Shown here: piece after piece, positions 1-3,807 of the stretch
How the letters are laid out: each line of letters begins with the position of its first letter
Position numbering within the stretch: position 1 is the stretch's first letter
Origin: Patescibacteria group bacterium
Lineage (GTDB): Bacteria > Patescibacteriota > WWE3 > 2-01-FULL-39-13
Direction: 5' to 3'
Assembly (NCBI GenBank): GCA_030916925.1
Contig: JAUPVU010000015.1
Span: 1 to 5,283, forward strand
Length of the DNA stretch: 5,283 nt
The notes under the pieces: generated by a model
Database searches by the model: none
What the model saw: only the letters and a program-made list of their open reading frames with translations
What the model was told of the DNA's origin: nothing
Program-made: the position numbers and the translations under genes

Positions 1-2
1 CT

Positions 3-233
3 AAGCTTTATAACACTCAAAACACAAAACGAATGGAAATCACGAGACAGGTAACTAAAGAGCAAAGTTACCCTGATCTTTCAATTTCTCTGGGGGCAAA
101 AACTAAATTCAACGAAATCTGGGAGCTTATCATAATCGGTTGCTTCGTAAGTTACCATTTAGCCAAAATGCATGGAGCTAATCCATCCTCAAATGAATAC
201 GTCGATCGCCTCAAATCCGAACTAGCCAAATAA
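3..233 (+). CDS. C-terminal end of bifunctional phosphoglucose/phosphomannose isomerase (partial, cut by left edge)
   Basis: The reading frame is open from the left edge (first complete codon at 3), so the ATG at 33 is an internal Met and not a start. The segment NEIWELIIIGCFVSYHLAK followed by a G-A-N-P turn and a final VDRLKSELAK helix matches, from memory, the end of the bact-PGI_C domain, where family members read like LIYLGDFVSYYLALLNGVDP then a final YLK helix. These SIS-fold enzymes interconvert glucose-6-P or mannose-6-P with fructose-6-P in the cytosol. The catalytic SIS part would lie outside the window. The stop is TAA at 231-233. The match covers only about 75 residues and could not be checked by search; a pseudogene remnant cannot be excluded without the upstream sequence. 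Confidence 0.72.
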   Translation, partial: KLYNTQNTKRMEITRQVTKEQSYPDLSISLGAKTKFNEIWELIIIGCFVSYHLAKMHGANPSSNEYVDRLKSELAK

Positions 234-275
234 CCCCATCTGTAATATATTCGTCTTTTACACGTTTCTTAATAT

Positions 276-887
276 ATGAGTGATTTACAAGCAGATTTAT
301 GCTCAACTTTAGCGCAAGTTGAAGCATTTGAGCCTGAGGTTGATACAGATGAAAACGATATTAGCGATATTGCTAGCCACTATACTATGAAAGACATGAC
401 CTTTTATATAGGTAGAGATACAATTACTGATCCTGTTAAAGAATTAGCAAAGACGCACCAAGTTAACTGGCTTTTTGAATTGGTGAATTACGAAGATGAA
501 GATGGTACGAGTCAGGCATGCGTGCGCTACAGTCAAGCATTTAATGAATCTCTTAAAGAATTAGGATTGCTTGAATCATTTGATTTATGGAATGCCTCAA
601 GACAGTTTAATGGAGATCCATACGGTCCAATGTCTAATTCACAAATAGTGGACCGGGAGAATCAGATACTCGACAGAATTAACCAAGGAATTGGTAATAG
701 GATGTCAGTAGATAAGCCAGTTTTCGGATCGCTTGATGAGGTTGTGATGATAAAAAGAATGATAATACTGATTTATAATTGTTATGTTGATTCTAGAAAA
801 ATCATACAACTTAATGATCCCGAAATGACTATCGCCATGTTTCTACAAGAACTAGGAGTAGGGAAGAAGAATAAAGTTTCAAATTAA
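276..887 (+). CDS. Hypothetical acidic protein, 203 aa
   Basis: I do not recognise this protein. It begins with a strongly acidic stretch (residues about 18-33, rich in E and D), with no signal peptide or membrane segment. The middle (about 64-115) is mixed and aromatic-rich. Residues about 155-170 form a hydrophobic stretch (VVMIKRMIILIYNCYV) that looks like a buried helix, not a membrane span, and the tail is basic (GKKNK). The ATG at 276 is the first in frame. No Shine-Dalgarno site precedes it; only an AT-rich leader with a TAATAT-like box at 242-247 is seen. An alternative internal start is Met38. Codon use is AT-rich, like the right-hand genes. It lies 42 bp after the isomerase stop and 31 bp before tRNA-Ala, so it may be co-transcribed with the isomerase or transcribed alone. 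Confidence 0.7.
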   Translation: MSDLQADLCSTLAQVEAFEPEVDTDENDISDIASHYTMKDMTFYIGRDTITDPVKELAKTHQVNWLFELVNYEDEDGTSQACVRYSQAFNESLKELGLLESFDLWNASRQFNGDPYGPMSNSQIVDRENQILDRINQGIGNRMSVDKPVFGSLDEVVMIKRMIILIYNCYVDSRKIIQLNDPEMTIAMFLQELGVGKKNKVSN

Positions 888-912
888 GATAAAATATCCA
901 TAGCATTAATAT
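884..912 (+). promoter_or_regulatory. Candidate promoter of tRNA-Ala
   Basis: TTAAGA (884-889) and TAATAT (907-912) are 17 bp apart, each matching the sigma-70 consensus at four of six bases. The predicted start falls at about the first base of the tRNA (919). The -35 overlaps the stop codon of the 203-aa gene. This is position-based inference only. Confidence 0.4.
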
Positions 913-918
913 TTAAAC

Positions 919-994
919 GGGCCTGTAGCTCATTTGGTAGAGCGTTGCATTCGCATTGCAAAGGTAAGCGGTTCGATTCCGCTCAGGTCCACCA
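919..994 (+). tRNA. tRNA-Ala (anticodon CGC), CCA encoded
   Basis: This is a complete 76-nt cloverleaf. The acceptor GGGCCTG (919-925) pairs with CAGGTCC (984-990) and includes the G3:U70 wobble that identifies alanine tRNAs. U8 and A9 are present; the D stem is GCTC/GAGC. The anticodon stem is TTGCA/TGCAA with loop TTCGCAT, giving anticodon CGC, which reads GCG. The variable loop is 5 nt, and the T stem AGCGG/CCGCT encloses TTCGATT. The discriminator is A73 (991), and CCA is encoded at 992-994. All elements are canonical. No intrinsic terminator with a U-run follows directly; an imperfect inverted repeat starts 8 nt downstream. Confidence 0.97.
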
Positions 995-1001
995 TAAATC
1001 C

Positions 1002-1079
1002 CCACAAACTCCCAAAGTATTTTTTCGGATTGAATAAGAAAAAATAAATATTATTTTTGAAAGTGAGTTAGCTTTGTGG
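1002..1079. repeat. Imperfect inverted repeat downstream of tRNA-Ala
   Basis: CCACAAACTC (1002-1011) can pair with GAGT (1065-1068) plus TTTGTGG (1073-1079), leaving a 4-nt bulge (1069-1072). Inside is an A/T-only hairpin, AAAAATAA (1040-1047), loop ATA, TTATTTTT (1051-1058). The inner arm could act as a weak transcript end for the tRNA, since it finishes in five T, but it has no G:C pairs. The function is unknown. Confidence 0.45.
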
Positions 1080-1095
1080 TGGATGACAGAGAACT

Positions 1096-1184
1096 GCTAG
1101 AGAGATATGGGGGTAAAGTAAAAGATTTGGGAAGCTTGCGCCCCCACACAGGTTTCCCTGGCCTTTTACCTTTACCTCTCTAGC
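1096..1184. repeat. Long-stem inverted-repeat element A (candidate structured RNA)
   Basis: GCTAGAGA (1096-1103) pairs with TCTCTAGC (1177-1184). After an 8-nt bulge, GGTAAAG (1112-1118) pairs with CTTTACC (1170-1176), then AAAAG (1120-1124) with CTTTT (1163-1167) and GGGAA (1129-1133) with TTCCC (1154-1158). The result is one long rod of about 89 nt with internal loops and a terminal loop of about 20 nt. I do not recognise it as 6S, SRP, RNase P or tmRNA. No ORF of note covers it, and strand and function are unknown. The stretch from 1185 to 1235 holds only a small perfect hairpin, TATTAC (1221-1226), loop AGG, GTAATA (1230-1235). Confidence 0.55.
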
Positions 1185-1235
1185 GGGGTCTATTTTACTA
1201 TGAAAACAAATGAAATGGAATATTACAGGGTAATA

Positions 1236-1319
1236 CGGGAAGTGTAGAAGGGTTTATTTATGTTGCAATCATAAGATTGCGACACTGCCTAAACATCAGG
1301 CCCCTTGCTACACCTCCCG
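1236..1319. repeat. Structured element B: 16-bp stem closing a three-way junction
   Basis: CGGGA (1236-1240), GTGTAG (1242-1247) and AAGGG (1248-1252) pair with TCCCG (1315-1319), CTACAC (1308-1313) and CCCTT (1302-1306). Only one mismatch (1241/1314) and one bulge (1307) interrupt the helix. Inside are two hairpins: TGTTGCAATC, loop ATAA, GATTGCGACA (1261-1284, 10 bp with one G:U), and GCCT, 7-nt loop, AGGC (1287-1301). The element ends 3 nt before the 3' end of the minus-strand tRNA at 1323, so a minus-strand tRNA transcript would run straight into it. It could be a stable RNA, a 3' trailer or terminator-like block, or a DNA hairpin. No T-run adjoins the stem. Confidence 0.6.
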
Positions 1320-1322
1320 AGG

Positions 1323-1393
1323 CGTGGTGGGATGGAGTTGAACCATCACCTACGGATTGCAGAATCCGTCGCTCTCCACTGAGCTACCACCAC
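1323..1393 (-). tRNA. tRNA gene with 8-nt anticodon loop, isotype undetermined
   Basis: Read on the minus strand, the acceptor GTGGTGG pairs perfectly with CCACCAC, and the discriminator is G73 (1323). U8 and A9 are present; the D stem GCTC/GAGC has a 6-nt loop containing GG. The T stem GATGG/CCATC encloses TTCAACT, and the variable loop is 4 nt. CCA is not encoded (CCT follows G73). The anticodon stem ACGGA/TCCGT encloses eight bases, TTCTGCAA, instead of seven. Counting from the 5' side gives CUG (Gln); counting from the 3' side gives UGC (Ala) after C33; a GCA (Cys) reading needs two extra bases on the 5' side. G73 suits Gln, while the 4-nt variable loop suits Cys. All stems are intact and a good promoter lies upstream, so it is probably expressed; a pseudogene is the main alternative. 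Confidence 0.82.
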
Positions 1394-1404
1394 ATATGTG
1401 CAAC

Positions 1405-1433
1405 ACTATAACATATAAAAAACACCCGCGCAA
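1405..1433 (-). promoter_or_regulatory. Promoter of the 8-nt-loop tRNA gene
   Basis: On the minus strand TTGCGC (1433-1428) and TATAGT (1410-1405) are exactly 17 bp apart, and the -10 is preceded by TGT, giving an extended -10. The predicted start is near 1398, only about 5 nt before the tRNA 5' end at 1393. This is the best promoter in the island and argues that the odd tRNA is transcribed. Confidence 0.6.
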
Positions 1434-1437
1434 TCTA

Positions 1438-1539
1438 CTATAGGTTAAGATTAAGTTGCCGAAATATTCTTCTTTTTTTAATATCCTATAACCCATCTAT
1501 ATTGCATCACGATTTGCTATGGGTTAAAATTATGTTGCC
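1438..1539 (+). repeat. Pair of 23-bp imperfect direct repeats upstream of the 79-aa gene
   Basis: Copies at 1438-1460 and 1517-1539 both run from CTAT to GTTGCC and agree at 20 of 23 bases. They differ at copy positions 5 (A/G), 12 (G/A) and 17 (A/T) and are 79 bp apart start to start. Between them TAACCCAT (1489-1496) is an exact inverted match to ATGGGTTA (1519-1526) in the second copy. They could be an operator pair, recombination sites, or a partial duplication of a promoter region. Confidence 0.75.
1456..1484 (+). promoter_or_regulatory. Candidate promoter of the 79-aa gene
   Basis: TTGCCG (1456-1461) and TAATAT (1479-1484) are 17 bp apart; each matches the consensus at four of six bases. 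The -35 is part of the first 23-bp direct repeat. It would give a leader of roughly 90 nt containing the hairpins before the ribosome binding site. A second AT-rich box, TATAAC (1487-1492), lacks a matching -35. Confidence 0.35.
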
Positions 1540-1550
1540 AATCTGGCAAC
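1534..1550 (+). promoter_or_regulatory. Perfect hairpin in the leader of the 79-aa gene
   Basis: GTTGCC (1534-1539), loop AATCT, GGCAAC (1545-1550) is a perfect 6-bp hairpin about 18 nt before the ribosome binding site. It uses the end of the second direct repeat, so that repeat could pair either with TAACCCAT upstream or form this hairpin. No U-run follows, so it is not a standard terminator; a translational or operator role is possible. Confidence 0.45.
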
Positions 1551-1567
1551 TTCCTTCTTCAGTAGAA

Positions 1568-1573
1568 AAGGAG
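1568..1573 (+). promoter_or_regulatory. Ribosome binding site that sets the start of the 79-aa gene
   Basis: AAGGAG lies 6 nt before the ATG at 1580. It is the clearest Shine-Dalgarno site in the window. It favours 1580 over the in-frame TTG at 1502 and the ATG at 1532, which sits inside the direct repeat and hairpin. Confidence 0.85.
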
Positions 1574-1579
1574 ATTAGC

Positions 1580-1819
1580 ATGTTTTTGCAAAGTGGTTTG
1601 GATCGCTCTAAGTCACTATCAAGAAGTACTGGGGACAGTAGGGTATATGATGTCTACTTCGTCAAGGAAAGCAAAGGTGGACAACTCACAAGTAGCTGGG
1701 TCGGGGCAGTCACTATCGATGAGGATGGTGTACCTGATCCTAGGGTGATTCTTCGGAAAGTCGTGGGTAATCCACCAAGAGGCCAGACTATGAGTTTTAT
1801 CGAGAGACTTCGTAAGTAA
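1580..1819 (+). CDS. Hypothetical protein, 79 aa
   Basis: The start is chosen from the AAGGAG at 1568-1573; longer in-frame starts at 1502 (TTG) and 1532 (ATG) lack such a site. I do not recognise the protein. It is a small soluble domain: Arg/Ser-rich N-terminus (residues about 8-20), a probable beta hairpin (VYDVYFVKES, then TSSWVGAVTIDEDG at about 38-51), a P-D-P turn, a basic strand (VILRKVV), and a G-N-P-P-R-G loop before a short basic C-terminal helix. There is no signal peptide or membrane segment. By eye its codons are richer in G and C (GTC, CTC, GGG, AGG) than those of the genes on the right, suggesting a different origin. It stands alone between an abnormal tRNA and a structured element. 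DNA or RNA binding is conceivable from its charge but is not shown. Confidence 0.72.
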   Translation: MFLQSGLDRSKSLSRSTGDSRVYDVYFVKESKGGQLTSSWVGAVTIDEDGVPDPRVILRKVVGNPPRGQTMSFIERLRK

Positions 1820-1834
1820 TGATTGGCATAAAAG

Positions 1835-1942
1835 GCAAGGATTCTATGTCCAGCACTTGGGTAAAACCAAGTCCTTGCTAGTGATAAGCTACGTATTTGA
1901 GTCAATTCGACTCTTCTTACAACGCTTATCACTATTGGACAT
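1835..1942. repeat. Structured element C with a possible pseudoknot, downstream of the 79-aa gene
   Basis: Four helices can be drawn. GCAAGGA (1835-1841) pairs with TCCTTGC (1872-1878). ATGTCCA (1846-1852) pairs with TGGACAT (1936-1942). ACTTGG/CCAAGT (1855-1860/1867-1872) has a GTAAAA loop. TAGTGATAAGC (1879-1889) pairs over 11 bp with 1924-1934 and encloses GAGTC/GACTC (1899-1903/1909-1913). The first two helices cross, so they form either a pseudoknot or two alternative folds. The element starts 15 nt after the stop of the 79-aa gene and is followed by TTTTCTT, so in part it may end that transcript. It is otherwise unrecognised. Confidence 0.55.
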
Positions 1943-1946
1943 TTTC

Positions 1947-1976
1947 TTAACTTCACAAAATATTATCAAATATAAT
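1947..1976 (+). promoter_or_regulatory. Candidate promoter reading into structured element D
   Basis: A perfect TATAAT (1971-1976) has TTAACT (1947-1952, four of six) 18 bp upstream. The predicted start is about 1983, some 20 nt before element D. The surrounding 1943-2003 stretch is very AT-rich, which makes a chance TATAAT more likely. No ORF with a good start follows, so the product would be an RNA. Confidence 0.4.
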
Positions 1977-2003
1977 TTTAAGGATTTTTAAAAAGGGTAT
2001 TGG

Positions 2004-2105
2004 TCTGGGGGGAGTAATGCGAAAGAGAGTTTGATTAGCTATCAATGAGCTTCTCACAATGAGAATCTCTTTTGCTAATCGCATTCTTTTTCTTCTCCCC
2101 CCAGA
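2004..2105. repeat. Structured element D: 11-bp G/C-rich stem with alternative inner folds
   Basis: TCTGGGGGGAG (2004-2014) pairs perfectly with CTCCCCCCAGA (2095-2105). Next AATGCGA (2016-2022) pairs with TCGCATT (2079-2085), AAAGAGA (2022-2028) with TCTCTTT (2066-2072), and an inner perfect hairpin TTCTCA, CAA, TGAGAA spans 2051-2065. GATTAGC (2033-2039) can also pair with GCTAATC (2074-2080), which competes with the previous helices. The element ends 2 nt before the 3' end of the minus-strand tRNA at 2108, copying the arrangement at 1236-1393. The upper strand has a TATAAT promoter candidate at 1971. Function unknown. Confidence 0.6.
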
Positions 2106-2107
2106 AG

Positions 2108-2182
2108 TGAAGCGGATGGGATTTGAACCCATGACCTCTAGGTTTTTAGCCTAGCGCTCTGCCAACTCTGAGCTTCCGCTTC
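2108..2182 (-). tRNA. tRNA gene with anticodon AAA (Phe-like codon UUU), unusual
   Basis: Read on the minus strand, the acceptor GAAGCGG pairs perfectly with CCGCTTC, with A73 at 2108 and no encoded CCA (CTT follows). The D stem GCTC/GAGC has a 10-nt loop with GG; the anticodon stem is CTAGG/CCTAG; the variable loop is 5 nt; the T stem ATGGG/CCCAT encloses TTCAAAT. The anticodon loop is CTAAAAA, so after U33 the anticodon is AAA (2147-2145), which would read UUU. Bacterial tRNA-Phe normally carries GAA, and A34 is rare outside Arg(ACG). Position 8 is A, although U8 is almost universal because it pairs with A14. The short variable loop excludes Leu. It may be a diverged tRNA-Phe or Lys, or a tRNA-like gene with another use; the intact stems argue against simple decay. 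Confidence 0.8.
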
Positions 2183-2203
2183 TTGCATTTTCATGCGAGC
2201 TAA

Positions 2204-2232
2204 ATTTTAAGATATTATTTATCGGGATGCAA
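2204..2232 (-). promoter_or_regulatory. Candidate promoter of the AAA-anticodon tRNA
   Basis: On the minus strand TTGCAT (2232-2227) and TAAAAT (2209-2204) are 17 bp apart. The -10 matches five of six bases and the -35 three of six. The predicted start near 2197 leaves a leader of about 15 nt before the tRNA 5' end. Confidence 0.4.
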
Positions 2233-2259
2233 CTATAGAATTTTTAAATGTAGGTAATA

Positions 2260-2334
2260 CAGAGTGGTGTCAGTGAGGGGGGCGGGAAAAATCGAAAGAT
2301 TTTGCCCTTGGGTAAGTCCTCGGACACCACTCTG
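2260..2334. repeat. Structured element E: perfect 12-bp stem with GAAA tetraloop, candidate small RNA
   Basis: CAGAGTGGTGTC (2260-2271) pairs perfectly with 2323-2334. Inside, GAGG (2275-2278) pairs with CCTC (2318-2321), GGGC (2280-2283) with GCCC (2304-2307), and AAAATC (2288-2293) with GATTTT (2298-2303), capped by GAAA. On the plus strand this is a GNRA tetraloop closed by C:G. The size (75 nt) and rod shape recall small SRP RNA, but the conserved SRP domain IV sequence is missing. No U-run follows on either strand, so it does not look like a terminator of the RelA/SpoT gene, whose stop is 69 bp away. The promoter evidence favours the minus strand and the GNRA loop the plus strand. Confidence 0.6.
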
Positions 2335-2343
2335 GTTGAAGCA

Positions 2344-2371
2344 ATCTTATCATTTCCCATACCTGATTCAA
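2344..2371 (-). promoter_or_regulatory. Candidate promoter reading into element E
   Basis: On the minus strand TTGAAT (2371-2366) and TAAGAT (2349-2344) are 16 bp apart, and TGA precedes the -10 (extended -10 form). The predicted start, near 2337, is about 3 nt before the first paired base of element E, as expected for a small stable RNA gene. It lies between element E and the stop codon of the RelA/SpoT gene. Confidence 0.4.
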
Positions 2372-2403
2372 TAATAGAAGTCGAAAAATATAATTAAATA
2401 GTA

Positions 2404-3789
2404 TTATTTGCTTGTTACACTTGCGATATGTTTTCTTGCCTCACGAGTTTTAACAAAATGTAGCCAATCTTTTGATGGTTTATGATTTTTACTTATTAGT
2501 ATCTCAATAACATCTCCACTTTTTAATTCAGTGTCTAATTTTGCGATTCGGTCATTTATTTTTGCCCCTGAACAATGATCTCCAATATCAGAGTGCACAC
2601 TATATGCAAAGTCCACGGGTGTAGAGCCTTTAGGTAAAGTTATAAGTTTATTTTTAGGAGTAAAAACAAAAATTGTATTTTCAAATAATCCTATTTTGGT
2701 ATTTTCTGACGCAAGGTTACTTGTTATCGATTCTTTCATATCAATAAGACTTTTTATCCATTTTGCGTCGCTTTTTTTACTGCTGCCATATTTATATGTA
2801 AAGTGAGATGCTGGGCCATATTCGTTTTGTTCGTGCATCTCGTAAGTACGAATTTGTACCTCGCATTTCACGTGATTGTCTAACTTAAAAGAAGTTTGAA
2901 GAGTACGATAGCCATTTGGTTTAGGATTAGCAATGTAGTCATCATAATCCTCATTGATCATTTCCCACTTATTTTGAAGGTGTGCGAGTATTTGATAACA
3001 ATTATCTATGGTCGGTACCAGAACTCGAATACCGACGAAATCACCGAGTTGGCTAATGGTTTGTTCATTAAAGTTATCTCCAAACTTTCTTTTTACTTTT
3101 GCATAGATTGAATAAACACTTTTATTTCTATAGTTAGTTTGCGCATCGATTTCTTCTTTTGTAACAAATTCCTGGATATCGACCTGCATTTTACGCAGAC
3201 GTGGTTCGAGATCTTTTCTTTTTTTAACAACGAATTTTTCGATTTTATTACATGTTTCTGGTTCTAAAATCCTAAGTGCAAGTTTTTGAAATTCTCTTAC
3301 AAACGAGTAGATTCCAACAGCATCCGATATTGGGGCATAAATTCCTAGTGCTTTATGTGCGATGTCAGTTTGTTTCTCTACACTAAAGCACGAACAGTTT
3401 CTTATATTATCCAACCGATCGGCTAATCTAATTAGTAACACGCGTATATCGGAGGCTAATTGGATTAATAATTTGTGGATAACTTCTGGATTATTTATTT
3501 GATTTGGAATATTTAGCTCGGCTACTTCGCCAAATTTCACAACTAAAAAAGAAATATCATCGTTAAATTCTTTTGTAATTTCTTCGGCAGTGGTAGTTTG
3601 AAATTTTAGTACGTCATGTAGTAAAGCTGCGCACAAAACATTTTCATCATCGATTCCAGCTTCCTCAAGAATTTCTTTTACACGAATACAATGTTTGTAA
3701 TATTTTTCTCCGTTTCCTAATATAACACCCGCCGATGCTGCTTTGATGAATTCTATCGATTTTTCAATTAACGGATTAGTGTCTCTCAT
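2404..3789 (-). CDS. Short RelA/SpoT homologue, (p)ppGpp synthetase with degenerate hydrolase site
   Basis: This cytosolic enzyme makes the alarmone (p)ppGpp from ATP and GDP/GTP. Domains in order are HD hydrolase fold (about 5-150), synthetase (about 215-335) and TGS (about 371-432). The protein ends soon after at 461 aa, whereas full RSH proteins have over 700 aa with helical, zinc-finger and ACT domains. Synthetase motifs are intact: YRNKS (220-224), GDFVGIRV with D250, NPKPNGY (288-294) and EVQIRT with E310. In the HD part H33, H58-D59, D124 and N128 remain, but the E-D pair expected after H-D-V is K62-F63, and the Arg expected at about 24 is Leu. The synthetase loop reads DYDD (281-284), like the acidic EXDD of monofunctional RelA and unlike RXKD of bifunctional enzymes. 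The TGS keeps the YSVHSDIG motif that touches tRNA. The gene starts 18 bp after the hydrolase gene, without a clear Shine-Dalgarno site. Confidence 0.93.
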   Translation of the reverse strand: MRDTNPLIEKSIEFIKAASAGVILGNGEKYYKHCIRVKEILEEAGIDDENVLCAALLHDVLKFQTTTAEEITKEFNDDISFLVVKFGEVAELNIPNQINNPEVIHKLLIQLASDIRVLLIRLADRLDNIRNCSCFSVEKQTDIAHKALGIYAPISDAVGIYSFVREFQKLALRILEPETCNKIEKFVVKKRKDLEPRLRKMQVDIQEFVTKEEIDAQTNYRNKSVYSIYAKVKRKFGDNFNEQTISQLGDFVGIRVLVPTIDNCYQILAHLQNKWEMINEDYDDYIANPKPNGYRTLQTSFKLDNHVKCEVQIRTYEMHEQNEYGPASHFTYKYGSSKKSDAKWIKSLIDMKESITSNLASENTKIGLFENTIFVFTPKNKLITLPKGSTPVDFAYSVHSDIGDHCSGAKINDRIAKLDTELKSGDVIEILISKNHKPSKDWLHFVKTREARKHIASVTSK

Positions 3790-3807
3790 ATTGTATTTAG
3801 CGGGCTA

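Noticed and set aside
33..233. Independent 66-aa gene starting at ATG 33
   Set aside because: The frame is open to the window edge and the sequence matches the end of a larger isomerase, so the Met is internal.
1040..1058. Intrinsic terminator of tRNA-Ala
   Set aside because: The stem is A/T only with no G:C pairs, so it is too weak for a standard Rho-independent terminator, though it ends in T5.
1096..1184. 6S RNA or tmRNA
   Set aside because: There is no tRNA-like end, no tag ORF and no recognisable 6S bubble sequence; only the rod-like pairing is similar.
1236..1319. Hammerhead-type ribozyme in the three-way junction
   Set aside because: The minus strand has CCTGATG, but the full CUGANGA core and the GAAA strand are not placed at the junction.
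1502..1579. N-terminal extension of the 79-aa protein from TTG 1502 or ATG 1532
   Set aside because: These starts lie in the repeat/hairpin region without a Shine-Dalgarno site, while ATG 1580 has AAGGAG at 6 nt.
1654..1956. 100-aa reading frame on the minus strand
   Set aside because: It is antisense to the 79-aa gene and runs through element C; it has no start signal and looks like a chance frame.
2260..2334. Small SRP RNA
   Set aside because: Size and rod shape fit, but the conserved domain IV sequence with the GGAAG loop is absent on both strands.
1000..2340. Integron attC sites among the long inverted repeats
   Set aside because: The overall shape fits, but I found no element bounded by the RYYYAAC and GTTRRRY core boxes, and no integrase is in the window.
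2896..3111. 71-aa reading frame on the plus strand
   Set aside because: It lies wholly antisense within the RelA/SpoT synthetase domain and is best explained as a shadow frame.
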